The notes: generated from the letters alone by a model not told the origin. Shown: positions 16,130 to 24,781, numbered from the stretch's first letter. The stretch: DNA of 64,000 nt from Streptomyces sp. 2114.4 (GCF_900187385.1 NZ_FYEY01000001.1:6014001-6078000); one strand, 5' to 3'. Numbers and translations are program-made.

Positions 16130-16915
16130 TCAGTGGTGGAGGATCTTCGACAGGAAGTCCTTGGCGCGGTCGCTGCGCGGATTGTTGAAGAACTGGTTCG
16201 GCTCGGCCTCTTCGACGATGCGGCCGTCCGCCATGAAGACGACCCGGTTCGCTGCGGAGCGCGCGAACCCCATCTCATGGGTGACCACGATCATCGTCAT
16301 GCCGTCCCGGGCGAGCTGCTGCATCACGTCCAGCACCTCGTTGATCATTTCCGGGTCGAGCGCGGACGTGGGCTCGTCGAACAGCATCACCTTCGGGTCC
16401 ATCGCCAGCGCACGGGCGATCGCCACCCGTTGCTGCTGACCGCCGGAGAGCTGCGCGGGGTACTTGTCCGCCTGGGTGCCGACGCCGACCCGGTCGAGCA
16501 GGGTACGGGCCTTCGCCATGGCGTCGGCCTTGTCCGTCTTGCGGACCTTGGTCTGCCCCAGCATCACGTTCTCGAGCACCGTCTTGTGCGCGAAGAGATT
16601 GAAGGACTGGAAGACCATGCCCACGTCGGCGCGCAGCCGGGCCAGCTCCCGTCCCTCCTGCGGCAACGGCTTCCCGTCGATCGTGATGCTGCCGCTGTCT
16701 ATGGTCTCCAGGCGGTTGATCGTGCGGCAGAGCGTCGACTTGCCCGAGCCCGAAGGCCCGATCACGACGACGACCTCGCCGCGGTGGATCGTCAGGTCGA
16801 TGTCCTGGAGCACGTGCAGCGCGCCGAAGTGCTTGTTCACGTTGTCCAGCACGACCAGCCGGTCCGCTGCCGGCGCGGGACCCTCGGCGTTCTTGGTCAC
16901 CGATACTTCGCTCAT
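16130..16915 (-). CDS. gluA: Glutamate ABC transporter ATP-binding protein GluA
   Basis: A 261-residue ABC ATPase of the polar amino acid uptake (HisP/GlnQ) class. Walker A is GPSGSGKST at residues ~53-61, Q-loop VFQSFNLF, signature LSGGQQQRVAIARALA, Walker B VMLFDEPTSALDPE, and switch His in VVTHEMGFAR. It powers glutamate import through GluC/GluD. ATG 16915 is preceded by GGAG at ten bases; the frame is open upstream but without similarity. It is the first gene of gluABCD, divergent from the response regulator gene, with a palindrome in the shared upstream region. Confidence 0.95.
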   Translation of the reverse strand: MSEVSVTKNAEGPAPAADRLVVLDNVNKHFGALHVLQDIDLTIHRGEVVVVIGPSGSGKSTLCRTINRLETIDSGSITIDGKPLPQEGRELARLRADVGMVFQSFNLFAHKTVLENVMLGQTKVRKTDKADAMAKARTLLDRVGVGTQADKYPAQLSGGQQQRVAIARALAMDPKVMLFDEPTSALDPEMINEVLDVMQQLARDGMTMIVVTHEMGFARSAANRVVFMADGRIVEEAEPNQFFNNPRSDRAKDFLSKILHH

Positions 16916-16950
16916 CGGCGTGTAGCTCCGTCCTCCTCGGTTGGGAGGAC

Positions 16951-16982
16951 AGTAATGACGCCCCGCGACCAGCGTCATTACT
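16951..16982. promoter_or_regulatory. 11-bp perfect palindrome in the gluA-gluR intergenic region
   Basis: Arms AGTAATGACGC (16951-16961) and GCGTCATTACT (16972-16982) are perfect inverted repeats separated by ten bases, so half-site centres are 21 bp apart, two helical turns. The A/T-containing arms stand out in this high-G+C DNA. The site lies 36 bases upstream of the gluA start and ~210 bases before the regulator gene. It is a good candidate operator for the adjacent response regulator; a leader hairpin in the gluA mRNA is the alternative. Confidence 0.6.
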
Positions 16983-17191
16983 TCTGAGGGGAACTTGAGG
17001 ATAACGATCCGGCCGCAAACGGACACTCTGCGTCAAGGGGGGTACCCACGGGGTGACGCCGGCCCGGGCCCGCGAGCGTACCGGCTGGGTAACGGATGGC
17101 GGCCAGGAGGTGGCCTGCTCTTGACGCGCCTGCCTCGTATCGCCGTAGATGCCCTGTGGCCCGTACACACGCACCCCGGGAGGAGGCCCAC

Positions 17192-17932
17192 ATGAGACTG
17201 CTGCTCGTCGAGGACGACGATCATGTCGCCGCGGCCCTGTCCGCGGTGCTGGCCAAGCACGGCCTGTCCGTCGTCCACGCACGCAACGGCGAGGAGGCGC
17301 TCAAGGCCCTGCTGCCCGCCCATGCGGAGCCGTTCGCGGTGGTGCTGCTCGACCTCGGGCTGCCCGACCAGGACGGCTTCGAGGTGTGCGGCCGGATCCG
17401 CAAGATCTGCGCCACCCCCGTCATCATGGTCACCGCGCGCTCCGATGTGCGCTCCCGCATCCACGGCCTCAACCTCGGCGCCGACGACTATGTCGTCAAG
17501 CCGTACGACACCGGTGAGCTGCTGGCCCGTATCCATGCGGTGAGCCGGCGCAACGCACCCGGCGGCCCCGAGCAGCCCGCCGACGAGGGCGTCCCCGGCG
17601 AGGCGCTGTATCTGGGCGCGGTCACCGTCGAACTCCCCACCCGCCAGGTGTCCGTGGACGGCGCCGCGGTCCCGCTCACCCGCAAGGAGTTCGACCTGCT
17701 GGCGCTGCTCGCCCAGCGGCCCGGTGTGGTCTTCCGCCGGGAACAGATCATCAGCGAGGTGTGGCGCACGAGCTGGGAGGGCACCGGCCGGACCCTGGAG
17801 GTCCATATCGCCTCACTCCGCGCCAAGTTGCGGATGCCCGCCCTGATCGAGACGGTGCGCGGCGTCGGCTACCGCCTGGTCGTCCCGGCCGCCGGTGCGG
17901 GGCGGCGGCTGCCCGCCTCCCCGGCCTCCTGA
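17192..17932 (+). CDS. gluR: Response regulator, OmpR/PhoB type (GluR-like)
   Basis: A 246-residue two-domain regulator. The receiver has the acidic pocket EDDD (8-10), the phospho-acceptor D54 in VLLDLGLPDQDG, Thr in MVTARSD and Lys in VVKPYDTGEL. The C-terminal winged helix carries RKEFDLLALLAQRPG and GRTLEVHIASLRAKL plus the wing VRGVGYRLV. ATG 17192 follows GGGAGGAGG. It precedes a histidine kinase gene and is divergent from gluABCD. A GluR-GluK system at this position controls glutamate uptake genes in S. coelicolor, and the assignment here is by context and architecture. Confidence 0.87.
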   Translation: MRLLLVEDDDHVAAALSAVLAKHGLSVVHARNGEEALKALLPAHAEPFAVVLLDLGLPDQDGFEVCGRIRKICATPVIMVTARSDVRSRIHGLNLGADDYVVKPYDTGELLARIHAVSRRNAPGGPEQPADEGVPGEALYLGAVTVELPTRQVSVDGAAVPLTRKEFDLLALLAQRPGVVFRREQIISEVWRTSWEGTGRTLEVHIASLRAKLRMPALIETVRGVGYRLVVPAAGAGRRLPASPAS

Positions 17933-17948
17933 AGGCCGCCGCTGCCAG

Positions 17949-19364
17949 GTGCGCACCCGACTCCTGCCTCTCCTCATCGTCCTCATGGCCGGTGTGCTGC
18001 TCGCGCTGGGCATCCCGCTGGGCGTCATCACGGCCGGTGTGGAGCAGCAGCGGGTGGTCGTCGACCGGATCGACGACGCCGCGCGCTTCGCCTCCCTCGC
18101 CCAGTTCGTCACCGCCCGCCCCGCCACGGACACCGACAGCAAGACTCCGGAGGAGGACGAGCGGCTGGCCACCCTCCGTACCGAGCTCGCGCGCTACTAC
18201 GGCCTCTACGGGATCCGGGCCGGCGTCTTCTACCGCGATCACACTCCGATGGCCGCCGCTCCGGCCGGTATGCCGGTGCCCCGCGACGGCGAGGGCGCCC
18301 AGGCCTTCCGCGAGGCGCTGGCCGGCCGTCGCAGCCATGATCCGCACCAGATCTGGCCCTGGGACGACACCGGACGCATCCCGGTCGCCTCACCGGTGAT
18401 CCGCGACGGCGATGTGGTCGCCGTCGTGATGACCGACTCGCCCACCGGCCACCTGCGCGCCGGCGTCCTGCGCAGCTGGCTGCTGATCGCGGCCGGGGAG
18501 TGCGCGGCCATGCTCGTCGCCGTCGCCGCGGCCTTCCGCCTCACCGGCTGGGTGCTGCGGCCGGTACGCGTCCTGGACACCGCCAGCCACGACATCGCCA
18601 CCGGCCGGATGAACGCCCGCGTGGCGGCCACCGCAGGACCGCCCGAACTGCGCCGGCTGGCCCGCTCGTTCAACGAGATGGCCGACCACGTCGAGGACGT
18701 CCTGGAGCAGCAGCGCGCCTTCGTCGCCGACGCCTCCCACCAACTGCGCAACCCGCTGTCCGCGCTGCTGCTGCGCATCGAGCTGCTGGCCCTCGAACTC
18801 CCCGACGGCAATGCGGAGATCGCCTCGGTCCGCACCGAGGGCAAGCGGCTGGCCCGCGTCCTGGACGATCTGCTCGACCTCGCGCTGGCCGAACACACCG
18901 CCGCCGACCTCCAGCTCACCGATGTCGCGGCGCTGGCCGCCGAACGCGTCGACTCCTGGCGCCCGCTGGCCGACGACAAGGGCGTCCTCCTCACCTACGA
19001 AGGCCAGCGCGCCGTCACCGGCTGGGCCGACCCGGTCGCGCTGTCCAGCGCACTGGACGCCGTCGTCGACAACGCCCTGAAGTTCACCCCGGAAGGCCGG
19101 CCGGTCACCGTCGGCGTCGCGGCGGCGGGCGAGCGCGTCCATGTCACCGTCGCCGACCGCGGCCCCGGCCTGACCGATGACGAGCTGGCCCGGATCGGTG
19201 ACCGCTTCTGGCGCAGCGGCCGCCACCAGAACGTCTCCGGCTCCGGGCTCGGCCTCTCGATCACCCGCGCCCTGCTCACCGCGGGCGGCGCCACCATCGC
19301 CTACGCCCCGCACCCGCCGCACGGGCTGAAGGTCACGGTCACCGTGCCGCGCACCGCTCCGTGA
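17949..19364 (+). CDS. gluK: Sensor histidine kinase (GluK-like)
   Basis: A 471-residue membrane kinase. The first membrane helix (LLPLLIVLMAGVLLALGIPLGV, ~5-27) and second (WLLIAAGECAAMLVAVAAAF, ~177-196) enclose an extracytoplasmic sensor loop of ~150 residues. A HAMP domain follows (WVLRPVRVLDTASHDIATG...), then the dimerisation helix with phospho-acceptor H264 in DASHQLRNPL. The ATPase has N-box VVDNALKFTPEG and G-boxes DRGPGLTD and GSGLGLSI. It should autophosphorylate and control the adjacent response regulator. GTG 17949 lies 17 bases after the regulator stop with a weak ribosome site, which suggests coupling. Confidence 0.87.
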   Translation: MRTRLLPLLIVLMAGVLLALGIPLGVITAGVEQQRVVVDRIDDAARFASLAQFVTARPATDTDSKTPEEDERLATLRTELARYYGLYGIRAGVFYRDHTPMAAAPAGMPVPRDGEGAQAFREALAGRRSHDPHQIWPWDDTGRIPVASPVIRDGDVVAVVMTDSPTGHLRAGVLRSWLLIAAGECAAMLVAVAAAFRLTGWVLRPVRVLDTASHDIATGRMNARVAATAGPPELRRLARSFNEMADHVEDVLEQQRAFVADASHQLRNPLSALLLRIELLALELPDGNAEIASVRTEGKRLARVLDDLLDLALAEHTAADLQLTDVAALAAERVDSWRPLADDKGVLLTYEGQRAVTGWADPVALSSALDAVVDNALKFTPEGRPVTVGVAAAGERVHVTVADRGPGLTDDELARIGDRFWRSGRHQNVSGSGLGLSITRALLTAGGATIAYAPHPPHGLKVTVTVPRTAP

Positions 19365-19674
19365 GGGGGCCCGTGACGGGCCGGCGCGTACGGGACGCGC
19401 GCCGGCGGGCACGGCCTGCGGGGCGGCGGGCACGACCTACCGGGCGGCGGGCACGGCCTGCGGGCGGCGGGCGCGGTCCCCGGGCCTGTCCGGCACCTGT
19501 GCTACCGTGAACGGCGTTGCAGTTGTGGTACCCATGATGAACTTTGTGCGCGCCCGGAGGCTGGATGCCCCGGGCGTTCCTTGTTTCCGGACCTGTGCCG
19601 GTGTGGGGCAATCATCTCGGCGACAAGGAGGCCGCGCAGTGTGGTCTCCGGCTTGCCCCATGAAGGAGAAAAAC
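19365..19674. other. Upstream region and 5' leader of the cold-shock gene
   Basis: After the tandem repeats, a lower-G+C stretch from about 19500 holds TTGCAG (19516-19521) and downstream A/T-containing sequence that could form the promoter. This would leave a leader of ~100 bases or more, as is common for cold-shock genes. The reading frame of the cold-shock gene is open through this leader but without protein similarity. Confidence 0.45.
19403..19484. repeat. Four ~21-bp imperfect tandem repeats after the kinase gene
   Basis: Copies begin with CGGCGGGC(A/G)CG at 19403, 19424, 19445 and 19465 (periods 21, 21, 20). They lie between the kinase stop and the cold-shock gene promoter. They may form overlapping stem structures or simply reflect slippage; no known function. 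Confidence 0.65.
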
Positions 19675-19878
19675 ATGGCTTCCGGCACCGTCAAGTGGTT
19701 CAACTCGGAAAAGGGCTTCGGCTTCATCGAGCAGGACGGCGGCGGCCCCGACGTCTTCGCCCACTACTCGAACATCAACGCGCAGGGCTTCCGTGAGCTC
19801 CTCGAGGGCCAGAAGGTCACCTTCGACGTGACCCAGGGCCCGAAGGGCCCGCAGGCGGAGAACATCGCCGCCGCCTGA
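19675..19878 (+). CDS. Cold-shock protein (CspA family)
   Basis: A 67-residue single cold-shock domain. The two RNA-binding motifs RNP1 (KGFGFIEQ) and RNP2 (VFAHYS) are intact, and the protein begins MASGTVKWFN as in the common Streptomyces paralogues. It binds single-stranded RNA/DNA as an RNA chaperone. ATG 19675 has AAGGAG seven to eight bases upstream and gives the canonical length. An 18-bp terminator hairpin follows immediately, so it is monocistronic. Which paralogue (ScoF/CspB type) cannot be settled here. Confidence 0.96.
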   Translation: MASGTVKWFNSEKGFGFIEQDGGGPDVFAHYSNINAQGFRELLEGQKVTFDVTQGPKGPQAENIAAA

Positions 19879-19894
19879 CGCTCCCGCGTCCCGT

Positions 19895-19935
19895 GGCCGG
19901 GGCCCGCACCGGTCCGCCCGGTGCGGGCCCCGGCC
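19895..19935 (+). terminator. Terminator of the cold-shock gene
   Basis: A perfect 18-bp stem (arms 19895-19912 and 19918-19935) with loop TCCGC, 17 bases after the stop. It can also serve the convergent TAXI gene. Confidence 0.9.
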
Positions 19936-20038
19936 CGTTCGCGGACGCGGTGAGCCCGGCGCGTCCGGCCCCGTGCTTCCGGCCCAGTGGCCCCGGCCCA
20001 GTGCCCCCGGCCCCGTGCTTCCGCTCGGCGCTTCCGGC

Positions 20039-21034
20039 TCACGGCTTCTGGGACAGGTAATAGCGCCGGGCGCCCTCGTGGAGCTCCAGCGGATCGGTGA
20101 ACACCGCCGTCCGCAGATCCACCTTCTGCGCGGCATGGACCTGGCGCCCGATCGAGTCCCGGCTGCCGATGACCGTACGGGTGATGCCCTGGGCCATCAC
20201 CGGATCCTCCCGGTCGGTCGTGACCAGCAGATTCGCCACCGCGATCGTCTTCACCGCCTGCCCGTCCTGGGCCAGGGGATAGGCATCGGCGGGCAGCACC
20301 GCCGCCCGGTAGTAGCGGGTCCGCTCACCCTGCCGGTGCAGCGCCGGGCTGAGATCACCGAGCTGGACCAGCCGCACCGGGAAGCGCTGTGCCAGGCGCT
20401 GCACGGCCGTCGTCGGCAGTCCGCCGGACCAGAAGAAGGCATCCAGCTTGTGCTGCTCCAGCAGCTTGGGCATCTGGTCGATGCCGACCCGCACCGGCTC
20501 GATGTCCTCGTGGAAGTCCAGCCCGGCCGCCTCCACCAGCCGCCGGGTCACCAGCTGGACCCCGGAGTCGTCGGTCCCCACCCCCACCCGCAGCCCCCGC
20601 AGATCCTTCGTCGAGCGCACCGCGGACTTCTTCGGCACCACCAACTGCATGTAGTCGTCGTACAGCCGGGCGCAGGCCCGCAGCCGGCCCGCACCCGGCT
20701 CGCCCCTGACCTCGTAGGTGGCGACCGCGTCGGCCGTCGCGATGGCGAAGTCCGCGCGCCCGGAGACCAGCTGCCGCAGATTGTCGATGGAGCCCTCGGT
20801 ACGGGCCAGCCGCAGATCGACGTCCGGCAGGTCGTGGGCCAGATCCTGCTTCAGCAGCTCCCCGTACCGTGCGTACACGCCGGTCGGCACGCCCGTCGCC
20901 AGCGTCAGCGACCCACGGGGAGTGGGCTCACCGCCCATCGCCAGCAGCCACCACAGCGCCAGTCCGAGGGCGACCAGTGCCGCGACCGCCGCCTGGAAGG
21001 CCCGGCGGCCGGTGCGGGAGAAAGCTGTGACCAT
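20039..21034 (-). CDS. TAXI-family solute-binding protein
   Basis: A 331-residue extracytoplasmic binding protein anchored by an N-terminal membrane helix (AFQAAVAALVALGLALWWLLAMG). The mature part shows TAXI/TRAP features: LTLATGVPTGVYARYGELL, GSIDNLRQLVSGRADFAIATADAV, KDLRGLRVGVGTDDSGVQ and FFWSGGLPTTAVQRLA. TAXI proteins normally feed a fused TRAP permease, but none is encoded nearby, so it may be an orphan or sensor subunit. ATG 21034 puts the helix near the N-terminus. The gene converges on the cold-shock gene. Confidence 0.85.
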   Translation of the reverse strand: MVTAFSRTGRRAFQAAVAALVALGLALWWLLAMGGEPTPRGSLTLATGVPTGVYARYGELLKQDLAHDLPDVDLRLARTEGSIDNLRQLVSGRADFAIATADAVATYEVRGEPGAGRLRACARLYDDYMQLVVPKKSAVRSTKDLRGLRVGVGTDDSGVQLVTRRLVEAAGLDFHEDIEPVRVGIDQMPKLLEQHKLDAFFWSGGLPTTAVQRLAQRFPVRLVQLGDLSPALHRQGERTRYYRAAVLPADAYPLAQDGQAVKTIAVANLLVTTDREDPVMAQGITRTVIGSRDSIGRQVHAAQKVDLRTAVFTDPLELHEGARRYYLSQKP

Positions 21035-21327
21035 GGGCGGGATCCTGCCAGTACCGCGGCCGGAAAGGGAGGGGCAGGACCTCCTGACGGGAGGCACGGG
21101 AGCCGGAGGCGCCCCGGTGCGCGACCGCCCTTTGCAGACAGCGCTTCGCGTAGCACGATCGATGGTGGAGGTTTCATCCTCCCGACCTCTCGACGTAGCG
21201 GGGACCCGGCACGTCCCCCACCGCGCGCCGACCGGCGCGCACCCACTCGATCCCCTCCACCCTGAGCGCACCGGCGCCGGTGTCCGACACCGCGGCCATG
21301 ACGCGCCGGTGCGGGAAGCGAGTCACC

Positions 21328-21879
21328 GTGAAACCGCTGAAACCGCATACCGAGCCGCGGACGGATGACCACGTCCGGCCCGGCACGCTCCGCTCACCGC
21401 CGCTCGCCGCCGACCTCGGCCTGCTCCTCCTGCGCCTGACCGTGGGCCTGATCCTGGCCGGACACGGCGCCCAGAAACTCTTCGGGATCTTCGGCGGCCA
21501 CGGCCTCGCCGCCACCGGCAAGGGGTTCGCCGCCCTCGGCTACCGCCCCGGCGAATTCTTCGCCTGCCTCGCCGGAGTCTCGGAATTCCTCGGCGGCCTC
21601 GGCCTCGCCGTGGGGCTGCTCACGCCCCTCGCGGCCGCCGCACTCATCGGCGTGATGATCAACGCCATGGCCGTCTCGGCGCCCCACGGCCTCTGGTCGA
21701 CGACCGGCGGTATCGAATATCCCCTGACCATCGCCGTCGTCGCGCTGGCCGTCGCGGCCACCGGACCCGGCCGCTTCGCGCTCGACCGCCCCTTCCGCTG
21801 GGGACACGGCGGCCTGGGCAGTGCGGCCTTCGCGCTGGTGGCGGGCGGTGTCGGCGCCGCCATCGTGCTGGCCCTGTGA
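21328..21879 (+). CDS. DoxX family membrane protein
   Basis: A membrane protein of ~183 residues with the DoxX four-helix pattern: LLLLRLTVGLILAGHGAQKLFG (the conserved first helix with HGxQKLFG), then FACLAGVSEFLGGLGLAVGLLTPLAA, GVMINAMAVSAPHG and TIAVVALAVAATGPGRFALD. DoxX proteins are associated with redox and sulfur metabolism in bacteria, with diverse roles. GTG 21328 has GGGAAG about nine bases upstream; an in-frame ATG at 21298 and GTG at 21280 lack ribosome sites. It stands alone, divergent from the TAXI gene. Confidence 0.85.
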   Translation: MKPLKPHTEPRTDDHVRPGTLRSPPLAADLGLLLLRLTVGLILAGHGAQKLFGIFGGHGLAATGKGFAALGYRPGEFFACLAGVSEFLGGLGLAVGLLTPLAAAALIGVMINAMAVSAPHGLWSTTGGIEYPLTIAVVALAVAATGPGRFALDRPFRWGHGGLGSAAFALVAGGVGAAIVLAL

Positions 21880-21963
21880 AGCGGGCCGCGCGCGGCGCGG
21901 CACACCCGGGGCGGCCGGATCCGGCCCGAAGACTCCGCGGCGGGAGGTACTTCCCGTACCGCC

Positions 21964-21969
21964 TACCCT
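21964..21969 (+). promoter_or_regulatory. -10 hexamer for a leaderless miaB transcript
   Basis: TACCCT ends six bases before the miaB ATG (21976), and no Shine-Dalgarno sequence is present, the arrangement of a leaderless mRNA. Confidence 0.6.
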
Positions 21970-21975
21970 TGTTGC

Positions 21976-23490
21976 ATGACCAGCAGCGACCGGAGCCAGG
22001 CAGTGGGCGTGAACAAGAGTTACGAGATCCGCACCTACGGGTGCCAGATGAACGTCCACGACTCCGAGCGGTTGTCGGGCCTGCTGGAAGAGGCCGGATA
22101 CGTCCCCGCGCCCAAGGACGGCGACGGCGCCGACGTGGTGGTCTTCAACACCTGCGCCGTGCGGGAGAACGCCGACAACCGGCTCTACGGCAACCTCGGC
22201 CAACTCGCCCCGAAGAAGGCCGCGCGCCCCGGTATGCAGATCGCCGTGGGCGGCTGCCTGGCCCAGAAGGACCGCGACACCATCGTCAAGAAGGCCCCCT
22301 GGGTCGATGTGGTCTTCGGGACGCACAACATCGGAAAGCTGCCGGTGCTGCTGGAGCGCGCCCGCATCCAGGAAGAGGCGCAGGTCGAGATCGCCGAATC
22401 GCTGGAGGCGTTCCCCTCGACCCTGCCCACCCGGCGCGAGAGCGCGTACGCGGCCTGGGTCTCGATCTCGGTGGGCTGCAACAACACCTGCACGTTCTGT
22501 ATCGTCCCGGCGCTGCGCGGCAAGGAGAAGGACCGCCGGCCCGGCGACATCCTCGCCGAGATCGAAGCACTGGTCGCCGAGGGCGTCAGCGAGATCACCC
22601 TGCTCGGCCAGAACGTCAACGCCTACGGCTCCGACATCGGCGACCGCGAGGCCTTCAGCAAGCTGCTGCGCGCCTGCGGGCGGATCGAGGGCCTGGAGCG
22701 GGTGCGCTTCACCTCCCCGCACCCCCGCGACTTCACCGACGACGTCATCGCCGCCATGGCCGAGACGCCCAATGTCATGCCGCAGCTCCACATGCCGCTG
22801 CAGTCCGGCTCGGACACCGTGCTCAAGGCGATGCGCCGCTCGTACCGCCAGGAGCGCTACCTCGGCATCATCGAGAAGGTGCGCGCCGCCATGCCGGACG
22901 CCGCCATTTCCACGGACATCATCGTCGGCTTCCCCGGCGAGACCGAGGAGGACTTCGAGCAGACCCTGCACACGGTCCGCGAGTCCCGTTTCGCCCAGGC
23001 CTTCACCTTCCAGTACTCCAAGCGCCCCGGTACCCCGGCGGCCGACATGGAGGGGCAGATCCCCAAGGCCGTGGTCCAGGAGCGCTACGAGCGCCTGGTC
23101 GCCCTGCAGGAGGAGATCTCCTGGGAGGAGAACAAGAAGCAGGTCGGCCGGACCCTGGAGGTCCTGGTCGCCGAGGGCGAGGGCCGCAAGGACGAGGCGA
23201 CCCACCGGCTGTCCGGCCGCGCCCCCGACAACCGTCTGGTGCACTTCACCCGCCCCGACGAGCCGGTCCGCCCCGGCGACACGGTGACCGTCGAGGTCAC
23301 CTACGCCGCCCCGCACCACCTCCTGGCGGAGGGCCCGGCCAAGGCGGTCCGCCGTACCCGCGCCGGTGACGCCTGGGAGAAGCGCAACGCCGCCCCGGCG
23401 CAGAAGCCCCAGGGCGTGCTGCTGGGCCTGCCCACCATCGGTGCCCCGGCGCCGAGCCCGGCGCCGGCCGCCGGCTGCGGCTGCGACTGA
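21976..23490 (+). CDS. miaB: tRNA-2-methylthio-N6-dimethylallyladenosine synthase MiaB
   Basis: A 504-residue radical-SAM methylthiotransferase that adds the 2-methylthio group to i6A37 of tRNA. Three N-terminal cysteines bind the auxiliary cluster (C23 in YGCQMN, C60 in NTCAVRE, C94 in GGCLAQ). The radical-SAM CxxxCxxC is GCNNTCTFC at ~168-175. A TRAM domain occupies ~385-450 (EVLVAEGEGR ... VTVEVTYAAP). The last ~50 residues are Pro/Ala-rich and end in GCGCD. Its substrate modification is made by MiaA, encoded at 24965. The start is set by a -10 motif six bases upstream. Confidence 0.96.
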   Translation: MTSSDRSQAVGVNKSYEIRTYGCQMNVHDSERLSGLLEEAGYVPAPKDGDGADVVVFNTCAVRENADNRLYGNLGQLAPKKAARPGMQIAVGGCLAQKDRDTIVKKAPWVDVVFGTHNIGKLPVLLERARIQEEAQVEIAESLEAFPSTLPTRRESAYAAWVSISVGCNNTCTFCIVPALRGKEKDRRPGDILAEIEALVAEGVSEITLLGQNVNAYGSDIGDREAFSKLLRACGRIEGLERVRFTSPHPRDFTDDVIAAMAETPNVMPQLHMPLQSGSDTVLKAMRRSYRQERYLGIIEKVRAAMPDAAISTDIIVGFPGETEEDFEQTLHTVRESRFAQAFTFQYSKRPGTPAADMEGQIPKAVVQERYERLVALQEEISWEENKKQVGRTLEVLVAEGEGRKDEATHRLSGRAPDNRLVHFTRPDEPVRPGDTVTVEVTYAAPHHLLAEGPAKAVRRTRAGDAWEKRNAAPAQKPQGVLLGLPTIGAPAPSPAPAAGCGCD

Positions 23491-23572
23491 CCGGCCGCGA
23501 CCGCCCGGCCTCGTACCGGCCGTCGTGCACGGCGCCCTGCAGGGCGCCATGACCGGCCCGCAGCAGGGGCGT

Positions 23573-23578
23573 TACGCT
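23573..23578 (+). promoter_or_regulatory. -10 hexamer for a leaderless LigB-like transcript
   Basis: TACGCT ends seven bases before the ATG at 23586; no ribosome site is visible. Confidence 0.5.
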
Positions 23579-23585
23579 GCGTGGC

Positions 23586-24296
23586 ATGCTCGTAGCCGCC
23601 GCTGTCTGCCCCTGCCCGCCGCTCCTCGTCCCGGAGGTGGCCGCCGGGGCGGCGCCCGAACTCGATGCGCTGCGCGCCGCCTGCCTGGACGCAATCGGCG
23701 TGCTCGCCGCGGCCCGCCCCGACCGACTGGTCGTCCTCGGCCCGTCCGACGAGGCCGGCCGGGGCCCGTATCCGCAGGGCGCCTCCGGCTCCTTCCGCGG
23801 CTTCGGGGTGGATCTGGAGGTGCGGCTGGGCGCCGCGGAGACCGTGCCGGAGCGCGAACTCCCGCCGTCGCTGGCGGTCGGCGCCTGGCTGCTGTCGCGT
23901 ACGGACCGGGCCGAAGCTGCCGTGGAGGGGCTGGGGGTGGCCACGTCGCTGCCCCGCGACCGTGCGCTGTCGGCGGGCCGGGAGATCGCGGCCTCCGCGC
24001 CCCGGGTGGCACTGCTGGTGATGGGTGACGGCAGCGCCTGCCGGACGGTGAAGGCGCCCGGCTACTTCGACGAGCGGGCCGAGGCCTTCGACGCCGCCGC
24101 GGCCCGCGCCCTGGGCACCGCCGACACCGAGGCGCTGGCCGCCCTGGACGAGGAGTCGGCCGCCGCCCTCCAGGCGTCCGGACGGGCCTGCTGGCAGGTG
24201 CTGGCGGGCGCGGCCGAGGACGCCGGTCTGAGCGGCCGGCTGCTGGGCGACCAGGCCCCGTATGGCGTGGGCTACTTCGTGGCGTCCTGGTCGTAG
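23586..24296 (+). CDS. Class III extradiol dioxygenase subunit B-like protein
   Basis: A 236-residue protein with the LigB/extradiol class III fold pattern: MLVAAAVCPCPPLLVPEVA at the N-terminus, DRLVVLGPSDEA, GSFRGFG and the C-terminal GDGSACRTVKAPGYFD and YGVGYFVASW. In true LigB enzymes histidines at the N-terminus and centre bind iron. Here the corresponding positions carry few histidines, so dioxygenase activity is doubtful. The gene regularly sits between miaB and miaA in Streptomyces, but a tRNA role is unproven. Confidence 0.8.
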   Translation: MLVAAAVCPCPPLLVPEVAAGAAPELDALRAACLDAIGVLAAARPDRLVVLGPSDEAGRGPYPQGASGSFRGFGVDLEVRLGAAETVPERELPPSLAVGAWLLSRTDRAEAAVEGLGVATSLPRDRALSAGREIAASAPRVALLVMGDGSACRTVKAPGYFDERAEAFDAAAARALGTADTEALAALDEESAAALQASGRACWQVLAGAAEDAGLSGRLLGDQAPYGVGYFVASWS

Positions 24297-24319
24297 CGCG
24301 GCACCGACGGCGGGTACGG

Positions 24320-24354
24320 CGACGGCCGCGAGGCGCTTCGCCCCGCGGCCGTCG
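24320..24354 (+). terminator. Terminator between convergent LigB-like and Ala/Glu-rich genes
   Basis: Arms CGACGGCCGCG (24320-24330) and CGCGGCCGTCG (24344-24354) are perfect, with further GGCG-CTT-CGCC pairing inside. Confidence 0.75.
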
Positions 24355-24391
24355 AGCCCCGTACGGAGAGCACGGTGCGCACGGCGGGCTA

Positions 24392-24781
24392 CTACTGCCG
24401 TGCGCTCTCGCTGTCCGCGGCGGCCTCGGCCGACTGCTGCCGGGGGATTCCGGCGCTCTCCCCGGCCTTCTCCCCGGCCTTCTCCGCCTGCGGCCCCTCG
24501 TCGGCTGCCGTTCCGGCCGCAGCCCCTCCGGACGCTTCCGTGGCCGTCGATCCGGGTGCCGCGGCGTCGCCGGCGGCGCCCTCGTCCGCGCGGGAGTCCT
24601 CCGCGCGGGAGGCTGCGGCCTCCCCGGCGGCACCGGCAGCCTCCGCGGCCGCCGGAACGACCGGCTCCGCCGGCTTCTCCGCCGGCTCCTCCACCTCCGC
24701 CCCGGCCGTCACCGCCGCGGCGGCGGGCTCCTCCGTCGACGCTTCGGACTTACGGCGGCGAAACCGCGAAAACACGCCCAT
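24392..24781 (-). CDS. Ala/Glu-rich low-complexity protein
   Basis: A 129-residue protein. A short basic N-terminus (MGVFSRFRRRKSEAS) is followed by ~110 residues composed largely of Ala, Glu, Gly and Pro with repeated EPAEKPAEP- and AGEKAGE-like patches. It is likely disordered. ATG 24781 has GGAGC about six bases upstream and lies divergent from miaA. Similar proteins at this position in Streptomyces carry only a vague gliding motility protein label, which the sequence does not support. The basic start could associate with membrane or nucleic acid; function unknown. Confidence 0.7.
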   Translation of the reverse strand: MGVFSRFRRRKSEASTEEPAAAAVTAGAEVEEPAEKPAEPVVPAAAEAAGAAGEAAASRAEDSRADEGAAGDAAAPGSTATEASGGAAAGTAADEGPQAEKAGEKAGESAGIPRQQSAEAAADSESARQ

